A stretch of 64,000 nucleotides of DNA from Planctomycetota bacterium (GTDB taxonomy: Bacteria > Planctomycetota > Phycisphaerae > Phycisphaerales > Phycisphaeraceae). The stretch covers positions 1,860,001 to 1,924,000 of the forward strand of contig CP066225.1 in NCBI GenBank assembly GCA_016350165.1. Direction: 5' to 3'. Positions 26,481-35,918 of this stretch are shown piece after piece; position 1 is the first letter of the stretch, and every line of letters begins with the position of its first letter. Below the pieces are notes generated by a model. The model was not told the DNA's origin. It saw nothing but the letters and a program-made list of their open reading frames with translations, and ran no database searches. Position numbers and translations under genes: made by a program.

Positions 26481-29096
26481 TTAGTTCTTACGTTTACGCC
26501 CCAGCAGCATCATGCCGCCCATACCAAGTAGTACCAATGATGCAGGCTCAGGAACTGCTGCCACAAATGAGTGCAAAGCCATCACATCTTCGTCAGTCAG
26601 TACACCATTAAAGCCATAGCTATTCGACAGAATGTCAAGGTCAAGCAAGTTAACATCGCCATCACCATTAAAGTCACCTGATGCCCATGTACCTGTAGCA
26701 CCATATCCAGTTGAAAGTGCATCAAGGTCAAGCAGATTCACCGAACCATCAAGATTCGCATCACCGTAAACTGTGCCGAGAATATCAAACACAAGCTCAT
26801 CAACATCTGCTTTGTTAACATTCATATCACCGTTAATGTCAGCTGAAAGATCTGAGAACACAGCTTCGTTGAGGTTTGACCACTCAACACCACCTGTACT
26901 GTCTTCATCCAAGCCGACAAACTGTGAGAACACATAGTCGATATCTAATGCATCAATAACACCGTCTGCACCATTCGCTGCTGCGCCCTTCGTAACTGCA
27001 CTACCAGCAACATCACCACGAGAGTCGCCATTCATATAGGTCACGCCAGTTGCAATTGTGGTACCGAACAGGTTGCCACCAAAAGCATTATCACCGTCAA
27101 TAAAATTTTGTTTACGATCAAGCATGTTGCCCGCACGACCTGCTGCAAACAAACCATCCAATCCGTATCGCACATCATCAGCATCAAAGTTACCATCGCC
27201 GGTAAAATCACCAAGCAATTCCAAAACAGCGTTAGCATCTGTACCAGCAAGAGCTGCACGGTTGTTAACGTTCTGATATACATTGATCATCGCAGCAATA
27301 TCTGCAGTATTTCGTGCACCATCACCATCAAAATCACCTGCAATTGCATTACGTTCATGAATCGCATTGCCGGTAACCATCTTCTCGTTATACGCAATTG
27401 CCGTGCCATCGTTAGTTATGTAGTTCGTACCACCAGCAACACCGTCAGAGTAAGCAACACCACTCAAACGTTCAGAAACCCAACCAAAACCAACGTCACC
27501 ATATTGATCTGGCAAAGTTGATTCCGTTGGCAGGAACGATGCATTGCGAAGATTGGCATTCACATCTGCAGGATTCTGCAACTCGAAATTGCCCGGATCA
27601 GTAACCGTTGGCAAAGCTTCCATCGCAGCAAGCAATGCATATTGCGTCGCAAGATACTGACCAGGTGTACCCTCATTCGCTGCATCACCAGGAGCAGCTG
27701 AAAACGCTGCAATTGATTCAAGAATATTTCGCAGATAAGCCGCTGCTTGCACATTCGCCATCGCTGGATCGCCGCTCATTGAAGGATTCGCAGCATTAAT
27801 ATTGTTCGCATATGGGTTGCCGATCGTCGCAAACGTCTCAGCACCACCAATCTGCCAACCAGTATCTGCATCACCATTCCAAATCACGTTATTAAACGCA
27901 GCACCCTGACCATTATTCGACATGATTGGTCGCACATACTGCGTACCACCATCAGTGTCGTTCATGATGTTCAGAATTTCATACTGGTTATCAGCTGATT
28001 CACGAGCAGCCTTTGAGTTACCAGCCAAACCTGTATAACCAACAGCCAAACGATGGTTTCTCACCGTCTGCTCCATACGACTTGACGAATTTTTATTCGT
28101 TGCAACAAACTCTGCGCCTATCTTGTCATTAGACTTATTCGCATGCTTCTTGCCAACGTTATCACCCACTCCCCATGAAGGATCAACACCCAATGAGTTC
28201 ATCGCACCATTACGTGTACCAGAACCTGAGTCACGTGAAACCGCAACAAGATTCTCACCATTCTTCATGCGGCCAGTCACATACAAGTGCTGCAATTGCG
28301 TTTTCTTCACATTACCATCAGCTGAACCATCAAAGTCAGCATCAATACCAGTACCGTGATTCGCAATAAACGCGATCGGCACCCAAGCAATCGAGTTATC
28401 AAAAACAGTGTTACTATCCGGTGCATCCGTATTTGTGTTCAAACCCCCAAGCGACTTCAATAAATTCGCCTGACCACCTTCTTGATTACCTGCACCACTT
28501 CCAACAGCATTTGAAATGGCTTGATTCAAACCATAACCAGCTGTTGTCGGTGCAGCATTCCATCGAGCTTGCGATGCATTACCTTGAGTCACAAACCACT
28601 TCGTTGGCACGTCCATCACAGCAATATCAATCTGCACACCGCCACCAGCACTCAAATATGGCATCGCACCAGGATTTGCGGCGTTCCCTACACCAACAAC
28701 ACCACCGTTATAAAATTCTGAACGATTAATGCGGCCTGGGTCTGGATAAGCCAACTGACCATTACCCGCTACATTTGCAGGCACCTGACCGTAGTTAACC
28801 AAATCCTTCAAACCATTACCCGAACCAACTGCACGATACTGGACAGCCCAGAATGAGTTCGCTGCATTGTCCTTAGCAATCTGCTCAAACTGAACCTGTG
28901 TAAAGTCTGTCACGACACCATTGCCATCAACATCGATAAAATCTGATGTGCTCGCAGGTGCTAAAAAGAAAGGCTCAAACAATGTCGCACCACTAATATT
29001 GATCACATGATCCGGTGCCGCCATCGCTGGCCCTGCCAACACTGCACTCAGCAATGCCGCAGTTGAAAAACTCATGATCTTCACTTTGCTATCCAT
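26481..29096 (-). CDS. PstS-like phosphate-binding protein with dockerin repeats and PEP-CTERM
   Basis: 871-residue exported protein. Signal peptide MDSKVKIMSFSTAALLSAVL-AGPAMAA. Residues about 30-480 resemble PstS, the periplasmic phosphate binder: NISGATLFEPFF (33-44; compare the TGAGATFPAP loop), YRAVGSGNGLKDL (87-99; compare the GIGSSGG loop) and VSRDSGSGTR (286-295), the SGSGT phosphate loop, with IDIAVMDVPTKWF between. These are the three phosphate-contacting loops in the right order. Several EF-hand/dockerin-type loops follow from about residue 590 (GDFDGDGARNTADI, GDFTGDGNFDADDV, DINGDMNVNKADV, GDANLDGSVNLLDLD, GDFNGDGDVNLLDLD). C-terminus VPEPASLVLLGMGGMMLLGR. No Pst ABC genes are adjacent. 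Substrate is inferred from the loops. Confidence 0.78.
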   Translation of the reverse strand: MDSKVKIMSFSTAALLSAVLAGPAMAAPDHVINISGATLFEPFFLAPASTSDFIDVDGNGVVTDFTQVQFEQIAKDNAANSFWAVQYRAVGSGNGLKDLVNYGQVPANVAGNGQLAYPDPGRINRSEFYNGGVVGVGNAANPGAMPYLSAGGGVQIDIAVMDVPTKWFVTQGNASQARWNAAPTTAGYGLNQAISNAVGSGAGNQEGGQANLLKSLGGLNTNTDAPDSNTVFDNSIAWVPIAFIANHGTGIDADFDGSADGNVKKTQLQHLYVTGRMKNGENLVAVSRDSGSGTRNGAMNSLGVDPSWGVGDNVGKKHANKSNDKIGAEFVATNKNSSSRMEQTVRNHRLAVGYTGLAGNSKAARESADNQYEILNIMNDTDGGTQYVRPIMSNNGQGAAFNNVIWNGDADTGWQIGGAETFATIGNPYANNINAANPSMSGDPAMANVQAAAYLRNILESIAAFSAAPGDAANEGTPGQYLATQYALLAAMEALPTVTDPGNFELQNPADVNANLRNASFLPTESTLPDQYGDVGFGWVSERLSGVAYSDGVAGGTNYITNDGTAIAYNEKMVTGNAIHERNAIAGDFDGDGARNTADIAAMINVYQNVNNRAALAGTDANAVLELLGDFTGDGNFDADDVRYGLDGLFAAGRAGNMLDRKQNFIDGDNAFGGNLFGTTIATGVTYMNGDSRGDVAGSAVTKGAAANGADGVIDALDIDYVFSQFVGLDEDSTGGVEWSNLNEAVFSDLSADINGDMNVNKADVDELVFDILGTVYGDANLDGSVNLLDLDALSTGYGATGTWASGDFNGDGDVNLLDLDILSNSYGFNGVLTDEDVMALHSFVAAVPEPASLVLLGMGGMMLLGRKRKN

Positions 29097-29202
29097 CTCT
29101 ATCTCCGAGTTAGAATGTGTCTGGAATCCCTAGTCACACTCACCAGTGAGACGTAACGCACAGCGATACACCTCATACTTATTTACTTCTGATTTATATT
29201 GA

Positions 29203-29228
29203 ACCGGGCTCACACAACTCAGCCCGGT
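29203..29228 (-). terminator. Hairpin after the pseudopilin-like gene
   Basis: Perfect 8-bp ACCGGGCT / AGCCCGGT, 10-nt loop, followed on the minus strand by an AT-rich run. Lies 58 bases past the stop at 29286. Confidence 0.65.
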
Positions 29229-29285
29229 ATTGCTGTCACACGACGTGCCATATCCTTGCGACACAACACGCCGCTGGTGAGTCAA

Positions 29286-30305
29286 TCATTCAAAGTCATA
29301 ACCATCCATGATGATCTTGTTTTCGCCGCTCAATGAGTAGAAGTATGCACCCCACTCTTTTTGCTCAGCTGTTTCCATCACATGCTTGGTTTCAACATGG
29401 CCGTCTGCATAACTAAAGTTCGCAACACCACCGTATGACCCATTGCCACCTTGATGATGACGGCCAATCGCATTCAAACCTGTTGAAGTCGATGTCAACA
29501 AGCCCGGGGCATCACGGTGCACTTCATCAGTTACAAACTCATCTTTAACAGGGTGACGCCAGAACTTTGATGTTGGCGTGTACTGAACTGCATTCCAGTG
29601 ATTACCTGTTGGATTAAAAAACGGATTAATCGGACGGTGTGATTTAGACAAACCGCCACCACCGCCACCACCACTCGTCGCAACCGCTGTATAGCTATCT
29701 GCATATTCACTCAAAACAATTGTGTTTGATTCGTTAATCACTTCAGATGCACGCACCAAACGATTATGGCGTGGCGTACCACCCACAAACTTATTTCGTG
29801 GAATCAATGCTTCATTCGCAGCATATGCCATCCATCTCGCTTGACGGTCAATTGCTCCCGAACCTTTACCATTACCCATGACTTGACCTTCTACTGTCGC
29901 ATCGTCATGTGGATTTGTCGCAGGATGTCCACCATTGTCCATCGTTGCACACTCAAACGCTGTTTCATTAACCGCACCACCATTAAACAGTGTGTACGAC
30001 CAGTGGACGTAACCATTTGATGGGTTCGTACCAAACTGTTCGTTCCATCGCCATGAGCCCGTCTCTTTATCACTGCCGTATACATATGATGCAGGATAAA
30101 ACCCATTATTTTCTGCGGTATACGTCACCATTGCGATTGCAACCTGACGCATATTTGATGCACATTGAATTTTTCTTGCTGCTGATCGTGCACTACCGAG
30201 TGCTGGTAAAAGAATGCCAATCAACAAAGCGATAATTGATATCACCACAAGCAACTCAATCAGGGTAAAACCCCAAATCCCAATTTGTCCATGCCTTTTA
30301 TGCAT
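29286..30305 (-). CDS. Pseudopilin-like protein with polyglycine loop
   Basis: 339-residue protein. Leader [12 protein letters not shown], then [18 protein letters not shown] with Glu at +5: prepilin peptidase substrate. [20 protein letters not shown] continues the helix. A run of seven glycines lies near residue 217, and the C-terminus has [20 protein letters not shown] followed by HVET, the family's DGH-type ending. GGAG precedes ATG 30305. It sits between the PstS-like gene and the regulator gene, all on the minus strand. As with its relatives, a minor-pilin or secretion-related role is expected but unproven. Confidence 0.86.
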   Translation of the reverse strand: MHKRHGQIGIWGFTLIELLVVISIIALLIGILLPALGSARSAARKIQCASNMRQVAIAMVTYTAENNGFYPASYVYGSDKETGSWRWNEQFGTNPSNGYVHWSYTLFNGGAVNETAFECATMDNGGHPATNPHDDATVEGQVMGNGKGSGAIDRQARWMAYAANEALIPRNKFVGGTPRHNRLVRASEVINESNTIVLSEYADSYTAVATSGGGGGGGLSKSHRPINPFFNPTGNHWNAVQYTPTSKFWRHPVKDEFVTDEVHRDAPGLLTSTSTGLNAIGRHHQGGNGSYGGVANFSYADGHVETKHVMETAEQKEWGAYFYSLSGENKIIMDGYDFE

Positions 30306-30431
30306 TGCTTAAAGCTCCATTAGTAAGACCGGTTTCTGAACTGGCCATAGTCTGACCAGCGTCGGTCTGCTTTTGGTCACGATGAGACAAGTTTTCAATG
30401 CAGCTTATGTCAGAATCCCATAACACCAACA

Positions 30432-31295
30432 CTACACCACTGCATCCTGAGTAACTCCCACTTCCCGAATCCGATACCCAACTCCCCTCACAGTCTCAAC
30501 TTGCTTCGCTGCACATGCTCCCAATTTGCGACGAAGCATATAAACATGATTCTTCACAACTGAATCCCTCGCTTCCCCCGACTCCAAATTAAGCGTCTGC
30601 CTGATCACTTCAGGCGTCAATATCCAGCCCGGGCGTTTCATCAATAGCTCCAACAACCTAAACTGCGTCAGCGTCAATACAACTCGCTTCCCACCAACCT
30701 GTACCTCAAACTTCTCAGGCCACATCGCAATCTCACCCACACGCATTGATTTACAAACTTCTTCACTCCGCCCCATATCTTTTCCACGTTTCTCCCCCGT
30801 CATTTCCCATTGCACACGCACCCCTCGAGACCGAAGTCTTGCCTGAACACGCGCCAAAAACAAACCCCGATTCGTCACACTCTCTCCATCAAAAATATCG
30901 TCCACCACATCTAACCATTGAATAGCATCACTAGGCATCATCGCTCGACAAACCACAACAACACTACAAACCCATTTATGTTCTTCACGTAACACACTCA
31001 ATCGCTTTGCTATCGCAAGCCTTTCCCCATCATTCGCATCCACAACCAGCACCACTACTGTAGGCCCAATTTGTTCACAACTCCCCAATACATCTTCCCA
31101 TCCACAATACCTAGCTCGCACTCCCAACCCGTCCAGATGATGCATTGTTAATTGCTGCAAATAACCCTCGCCCGCAATCAATACACTCATGCGAACCGAA
31201 CCAGCTTGTTCCATAATCTGCCCCTTCACCGGCAACCCATACTTATATAGATCTGCATCTATCAAATTACCGCTTTTTACGCGATTATTTCCCAT
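30432..31295 (-). CDS. PhoB/OmpR-type winged-helix regulator with degenerate receiver
   Basis: 287-residue DNA-binding protein. The C-terminal ~100 residues are an OmpR/PhoB winged helix: LTLTQFRLLELLMKRPGWIL, then SVVKNHVYMLRRKLG (recognition helix) and VETVRGVGYRI (wing hairpin). The N-terminal half looks like a receiver fold (VRMSVLIAGEGYLQQL ... VVVLVVDANDGERL), but the acidic pair that binds Mg2+ in 'LVVDDE' is replaced by IAGEG. Phosphorylation is therefore doubtful, although D in VVDAND could occupy the acceptor position. I use ATG 31295; a TTG at 31310 and later Mets are alternatives. No histidine kinase is adjacent. It lies at the upstream end of the PstS-like/pseudopilin locus in the same orientation, so it is a candidate regulator of that locus. 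Confidence 0.82.
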   Translation of the reverse strand: MGNNRVKSGNLIDADLYKYGLPVKGQIMEQAGSVRMSVLIAGEGYLQQLTMHHLDGLGVRARYCGWEDVLGSCEQIGPTVVVLVVDANDGERLAIAKRLSVLREEHKWVCSVVVVCRAMMPSDAIQWLDVVDDIFDGESVTNRGLFLARVQARLRSRGVRVQWEMTGEKRGKDMGRSEEVCKSMRVGEIAMWPEKFEVQVGGKRVVLTLTQFRLLELLMKRPGWILTPEVIRQTLNLESGEARDSVVKNHVYMLRRKLGACAAKQVETVRGVGYRIREVGVTQDAVV

Positions 31296-31310
31296 ACAGT
31301 CGAACCCCAA

Positions 31311-31666
31311 AAATCGTCATCATGCTGACCTTGGCCTAAACTTTTCACACACCAGTTAATCAACAAGGACAGGATTTCGTGAAGCAAATAAAATACACCC
31401 ACAAACCCATACAAATTTCATCATCCAAACAACGAACGCCCTCTCTTCAAAGCGTTGACAATTTATAACCAAACCACGTCTTCTTTCCGTAAAATTTATG
31501 TGAATCAACCAATAACATTCGCTTCAATGCACGCGTAAGGTAAACATTCTGTCATTTATTAGAACATCGTTAAGACCAAACAATCACTTGCCCTAATCTG
31601 CTTACGGAATACTCACATGTCGCAAACATATTTTCGACAACCCAACGACCACAACCGCACGCCAAT
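31311..31666. other. Gene-free region upstream of the regulator
   Basis: About 355 AT-rich bases. CTGTCAT at 31549-31555 resembles one half of a PHO box, but no second half at the correct spacing was found. No RNA gene seen. Confidence 0.45.
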
Positions 31667-31698
31667 AAAAAAGCTGCACGTTAATGCAGCTTTTTCAT
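31667..31698 (-). terminator. Terminator after the zinc-ribbon gene
   Basis: AAAAAAGCTGCA-CGTTAA-TGCAGCTTTTT; perfect 6-bp core with A and T runs on either side. Confidence 0.88.
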
Positions 31699-31718
31699 GT
31701 TCTCTTTTTTATTCAATC

Positions 31719-32939
31719 CTATAAACGAATCGCACTACCACCCTGCATACCCAACACCACAAGTGCAATAACTGCAGCAAGTGTTAATCCCGCTAATACA
31801 GCACATAAAATCTTAACCCAACTCCAAGGCCTCTCACCCTGCACTTCACCCGTCCGAGCATTCACAACAATCCGATAAACCTTGTCCTTATACCGATACG
31901 AGTTCGTCCACACCGGCAATAAAACATGCTTAAACGTAATATCATCGTACCGCGAGTTCGTCGTACTAATACGCTGCACATCACCACCAATATCATTTTT
32001 AATCGTCGATCTAATCCTCGGCTGCATCATCTCCTTCGCGACACCAAACCCTTCTTCAACATCAACCTGATAACGCTCAGCCATAAAACCCGACAAATAC
32101 TCATCCTGATAAGGCACCAGACTTCGTAAATCCCAAGGCTCAAGCGCCTTCACATACTTCGCCGGCAATGATCGACTTCCCACAACCAACACATCATCAA
32201 AATCAACATACACTGTCCCACTCGCAAAATACCAACGCGTCTTCCTCACCTGCCTCGACTTACGTACCGATTTACCATTCGAATCCGTCGTCGTGTAATA
32301 CTCCGTTACCCAATAATGCTCGCCCCGTTGCCCGGTATAGCTCGTCGTCGTATCCGTATCATATGTCCAATGCGGCAAGTACACCCCTTTAAACGCATGA
32401 TCCGCTCGTGCATATTCTTTCACTTGATTAGGCGCAAACCACAACCCCTTCACCCATTTTCCAAACGCCGCCCTCGCCTCATCATTATCAATCCCAAACG
32501 GCAGCAAACTCTTCGGCTTTATCACACGCTGCGACTCACCTGTCTTAACAATATGCTGCCCGCAAAACGCACAATCAAACGCATCCAATCCTTCAGGCTT
32601 TTCAACCTCAGCACCACACCCCTCACACTTCACCATCAACAATTCAACAGTCTCTTCACCTGATTCAATCTCTGCCAGAATTGCATGAAAATCCTGTTCC
32701 TCCACCACCTCATCCGACTGCTCAATCACATTTTCATGCTCACAGTACGGACACACCAACATCGTCGTCCCCGGCTCAAACGCCAGATCCGCCCCACATG
32801 ATCCACATTCAAACTGCTTATCCTGCCCCTCTAAACTCCCATTCCCTTCATGCACCTCACCCCTCACCCCACCTGATTCACCCTGATCGTTCCCTTTACC
32901 ATCCATACCCGGCATTGGCGGCGGCACCTGCTCACTCAT
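31719..32939 (-). CDS. Double zinc-ribbon protein with C-terminal membrane anchor
   Basis: 406-residue protein of a family usually labelled 'TFIIB-type zinc ribbon-containing'. Proline-rich N-terminus; ribbon 1 FECGSCGADL ... LVCPYCEHE (residues about 43-70), ribbon 2 VKCEGCGAEV ... FDCAFCGQH (about 103-130). Then comes a conserved globular part: SLLPFGIDNDEARAAFGKWV, YLPHWTYDTDTTTSYTGQRG, VLLPVWTNSYRYKDKVYR. A hydrophobic helix (ILCAVLAGLTLAAVIALVVL) near the end anchors it, ribbons probably in the cytoplasm. Next on the same strand is the SPFH protein at 33051; both contain proline-rich PPPMP/PPPLP tracts, and this gene pair recurs in bacteria. Function is unknown; a membrane-remodelling or chaperone complex with the SPFH scaffold is a hypothesis. 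Confidence 0.75.
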   Translation of the reverse strand: MSEQVPPPMPGMDGKGNDQGESGGVRGEVHEGNGSLEGQDKQFECGSCGADLAFEPGTTMLVCPYCEHENVIEQSDEVVEEQDFHAILAEIESGEETVELLMVKCEGCGAEVEKPEGLDAFDCAFCGQHIVKTGESQRVIKPKSLLPFGIDNDEARAAFGKWVKGLWFAPNQVKEYARADHAFKGVYLPHWTYDTDTTTSYTGQRGEHYWVTEYYTTTDSNGKSVRKSRQVRKTRWYFASGTVYVDFDDVLVVGSRSLPAKYVKALEPWDLRSLVPYQDEYLSGFMAERYQVDVEEGFGVAKEMMQPRIRSTIKNDIGGDVQRISTTNSRYDDITFKHVLLPVWTNSYRYKDKVYRIVVNARTGEVQGERPWSWVKILCAVLAGLTLAAVIALVVLGMQGGSAIRL

Positions 32940-33050
32940 TCCTAATCACCTATCTCTCGATTAGATATTAACTCAACATTCACTCAACAACATTTAGACA
33001 TCAGCATCTATCCACTGATTAGCTAAATTCCATCCCCCTCAATCACCACC

Positions 33051-34205
33051 TCACCCCATCGGCGGCAATGGCGGCGGCGCCTGGCCAAACAATTTTGCAA
33101 CCTCACCCACTTCACTTGCTTTCTTCCACCCACTCATCCCCGTCATCCAAACCAGCGTATCAGGCGTCAGCGTCCCCTGCCCGATCATCCCTTTCAACGC
33201 GCCCTCATCAAACGGCCCCGCCTGCTGTCCATTCACACCAACATACACAGCCAGCACACTCGCACCCGGCAGCGGCGGGGGACCACCAGCCTGATTCCCC
33301 TGCACATTCTGTCCACTATTCGAAGCCTGCTGCATCGAACCCATCATCTGCTGCGCCATTCCAAATCCCATACCTAATCCCATACCTTCCGCAGCTCCAC
33401 CACCATTCGGATTCTCAGCCGCCTTCTCCATCGCCTCCGCTGCCTGGAACTTCGTATAAGCATCCAAATTCCCAATCACACCCATACTCGTCCGCTTATC
33501 CAGAACCTCTTCCACCGCGCTAGGCAACGAAATATTCTCAACCAACAACTTCGTTAGCTCTAACCCATAGGTATCAAACTCACTCTGAATTCGCTCAGTT
33601 AAAAACTTCCCAAATTCATCATAATTCGCAGCCATATCCAGCGCAGGAATCTTCGCTTCACCCACAACATCCGCAAACCGCGAAGCAACAATACTTCTCA
33701 GCTGACCATCAATCTCATCCTTCGTAAACTCACCATCCGTCCCCACAATCTCCTTGATAAACACATCCGGCTTATCAACCTTCATCACATACGTACCATA
33801 AGCACGAATCCGAATTGGCCCAAACTCCGCATCACGCATCATGATCGGATTCTTCGTCCCCCACTTCAGATCTGTAAACCGACGCGAGCTGACAAAATAA
33901 ACCTCAGCCTTAAACGGCGACTCAAATCCATACTTCCAACCCATCAACGTCGAAAGCAACGGCAAGTTCTTCGTCTCAAGCTTATACTGCCCCGGCGTAA
34001 ACACATCTGCAATCTTCCCCTGATTCACAAATACCGCATACTGCCCCTCCCTCACAACCAACTGCGCACCATACTTGATCTCATTACCATATCGCTCAAA
34101 CCGATACACCATCGTATCGTTCGTATCATCCAACCATTCAATGATATCGATCAACTCGCCGCGCAATTTCTTCCAGATCATCCGACTGCTCCCAAAGATA
34201 TTCAT
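33051..34205 (-). CDS. SPFH-domain protein with C-terminal GYF_2-like domain
   Basis: 384-residue protein. N-terminal segment FGSSRMIWKKLRGELIDIIE is the hallmark of the COG4260 branch of SPFH (stomatin/prohibitin-like) proteins; the SPFH core follows (LVVREGQYAVFVNQGKIADV, PIMMRDAEFGPIRIRAYGTY) with a helical QLRSIVASRFADVV region to about residue 245. Glycine/methionine-rich linker (GMGLGMGFGMAQQMMGS), then a GYF_2-like domain: VYVGVNGQQAGPFDEG, LKGMIGQGTLTPDTLVWM, GMSGWKKA. It ends APPPLPPMG. GYF domains bind proline-rich peptides; such tracts occur here and in the neighbouring protein at 31719 (PPPMPGM), so the two may bind each other. No strong RBS; possibly an operon with 31719. Confidence 0.85.
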   Translation of the reverse strand: MNIFGSSRMIWKKLRGELIDIIEWLDDTNDTMVYRFERYGNEIKYGAQLVVREGQYAVFVNQGKIADVFTPGQYKLETKNLPLLSTLMGWKYGFESPFKAEVYFVSSRRFTDLKWGTKNPIMMRDAEFGPIRIRAYGTYVMKVDKPDVFIKEIVGTDGEFTKDEIDGQLRSIVASRFADVVGEAKIPALDMAANYDEFGKFLTERIQSEFDTYGLELTKLLVENISLPSAVEEVLDKRTSMGVIGNLDAYTKFQAAEAMEKAAENPNGGGAAEGMGLGMGFGMAQQMMGSMQQASNSGQNVQGNQAGGPPPLPGASVLAVYVGVNGQQAGPFDEGALKGMIGQGTLTPDTLVWMTGMSGWKKASEVGEVAKLFGQAPPPLPPMG

Positions 34206-34398
34206 TAACCAAAACTCACAAACTAATAAGAGTCAATCCTTTGTAACCATTTAATAAACGAACCACCACCCTTTCTCCCCATAATTTACCACAAATGCAC
34301 TCTTCGCAACCTCAATCCCCATTCACGCCATGACCCAACCCCCATCTCGCGACATTCATACTTCTTACATCCCCAACGCACCTTCAGCCGCGCGCATA
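34206..34398. other. Spacer upstream of the SPFH gene
   Basis: AT-rich, strongly C over G on +. Nothing beyond presumed promoter elements seen. Confidence 0.4.
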
Positions 34399-34434
34399 AA
34401 AAAAGGCGACTAAGCTCATGCTAAGTCGCCCGGA
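34399..34434 (-). terminator. Terminator after the HDOD gene
   Basis: AAAAAAAGGCGACTAAGC / GCTAAGTCGCC with one mismatch and a 4-nt loop. Minus strand reads into TTTTTTTATG. Confidence 0.88.
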
Positions 34435-34535
34435 GGGAAAAGAGAGACGCCAAATTTATGTCACCCTTCTTTACTCACTCGCCATTCCGAGGAGAACTCA
34501 AAGGGAAGTTGCTGTTTCCGTCGCAACTCACGTTC

Positions 34536-35432
34536 TTAAATACCCAAGCTGAAGATCGTTGATGCTTCTTCCATTGCTTCAGGTACTTTCGTACTTACTT
34601 CTTCGACCTGTTCCATCGAGAGCTTCAACTCTTCTAATAAACTAGGCGAAATTTCTGCATGCTCCGTTCCACGTGTAAAGCCAATGCCGAGCTTAGCGAC
34701 AATGATGTCTGCAACGTGTACAAGGCTTGCAAGGGTGCGATGCTTCTCAGGCAGATCCCATGGGTGGTGATGGAACCCCGTCACATAAGCAAAACTCTGT
34801 GGGAACTTCCACGTCTTACACAACGCAGCACCAAACTGCTCATGGTTCGCACCAATAATCTGCTCTTCATAGTCACGCAGCTTCCCAGACTCATCTTCAT
34901 CCAGCTTCTGCATAACCTCTACAAACTTAGGCCTTTTCGCCTGTATCTCCACCATCATCCCAATATCATGAATCAGACCCGCCAAAAACGCTTCGTCCGG
35001 CAAACCCAATCCAATCTTCTCACCTAACAACTTCGTCGCCGTCGCACTTGCAATCGCCTGATTCCAAAGGTCATGAGCGTCAAAATTGTTACAGATCTTC
35101 CCACCCCTAAATAACTTCGCCAACGACGCCGCAATCGCAATGTTCTTAACAGCATTCAAGCCCAGCAAAACAATCGCGCGATTGATCGAACCAATCTGTC
35201 CCGGCAATCCATAAAAAGCTGAGTTCACCACCTTCAAAATCCGCGCACCCAACGCCGGATCGTTCGAGATCACCTTGTTCAGATCCTGTGCAGTCGAATC
35301 AGGGTCTTCAACCAACTGGATAATCTTCATCGTTACCTCTGGTAACGTGGCGATGTGGCTGATCTCCGCGATCGCTGATTGAATCACTTCATTCGCTTCA
35401 GCATTATCGGTCGCTAAACCCGTCTCTGACAT
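34536..35432 (-). CDS. HDOD-domain signalling protein
   Basis: 298-residue soluble protein made of one HDOD domain, a catalytically altered HD relative used in bacterial signalling. Segments: ISHIATLPEVTMKIIQLVED, LNKVISNDPALGARILKVVN, AFYGLPGQIGSINRAIVLLG, then FLAGLIHDIGMMVEIQ (HD pair retained as IHD) and IIGANHEQFGAALCKTWKFP, typical of the family. No receiver or GGDEF domain is attached. Start at ATG 35432, with AGGAG about a dozen bases upstream; a Met at 35483 adds 17 residues of low similarity. HDOD proteins often regulate motility or stress pathways; no partner is adjacent. Confidence 0.9.
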   Translation of the reverse strand: MSETGLATDNAEANEVIQSAIAEISHIATLPEVTMKIIQLVEDPDSTAQDLNKVISNDPALGARILKVVNSAFYGLPGQIGSINRAIVLLGLNAVKNIAIAASLAKLFRGGKICNNFDAHDLWNQAIASATATKLLGEKIGLGLPDEAFLAGLIHDIGMMVEIQAKRPKFVEVMQKLDEDESGKLRDYEEQIIGANHEQFGAALCKTWKFPQSFAYVTGFHHHPWDLPEKHRTLASLVHVADIIVAKLGIGFTRGTEHAEISPSLLEELKLSMEQVEEVSTKVPEAMEEASTIFSLGI

Positions 35433-35483
35433 GATCTGTACCTCGCTCCTTACATTGTTATTACTCCTCATATCGACCAGCAT

Positions 35484-35918
35484 CCCCCCCTACTTAACCA
35501 GACCTTACTTTTGCCACAAATAAAGACCCATAATCACAATATTTCACGACACTTACCCACTTTCCCCGCAACCCCCAATCCTCACACACCGACCCCTCCC
35601 CACACCCACCTCATTCCTGCAAATCCGCCTTCCTAATTCCCCCAACCTGCGACAAAACACCAAAACGCGTTTGTCCTGCCCACATTTACCCGCTAGCATC
35701 AATGAACGACCTCACTATTTAGGTCGTACTACTACTAAATCGCATCACCCCACCCCCACAAAAGCCCAGACAATAAGATGCAAAAATAGCGAGATTGCCC
35801 GACCTAAACACTAGCAACAGGTTGAACTAACAAGTACACATCAACGCAACGACCGACTGGTCAACGAGATCGCAATTTCGCTAAACGCATTTTAAAAATC
35901 AAGAAAGATTAAACCACC
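35484..35918. other. Gene-free region between divergent genes
   Basis: 435 bases, very C-rich on +. Contains ACGACCT / AGGTCGT (35706-35727), a 7-bp hairpin. No coding frame or RNA gene. Confidence 0.45.

Noticed and set aside
31530-31575. PHO box upstream of the PhoB-like regulator
   Set aside because: Only a single CTGTCAT half-site; the second half at 11-bp spacing is absent.
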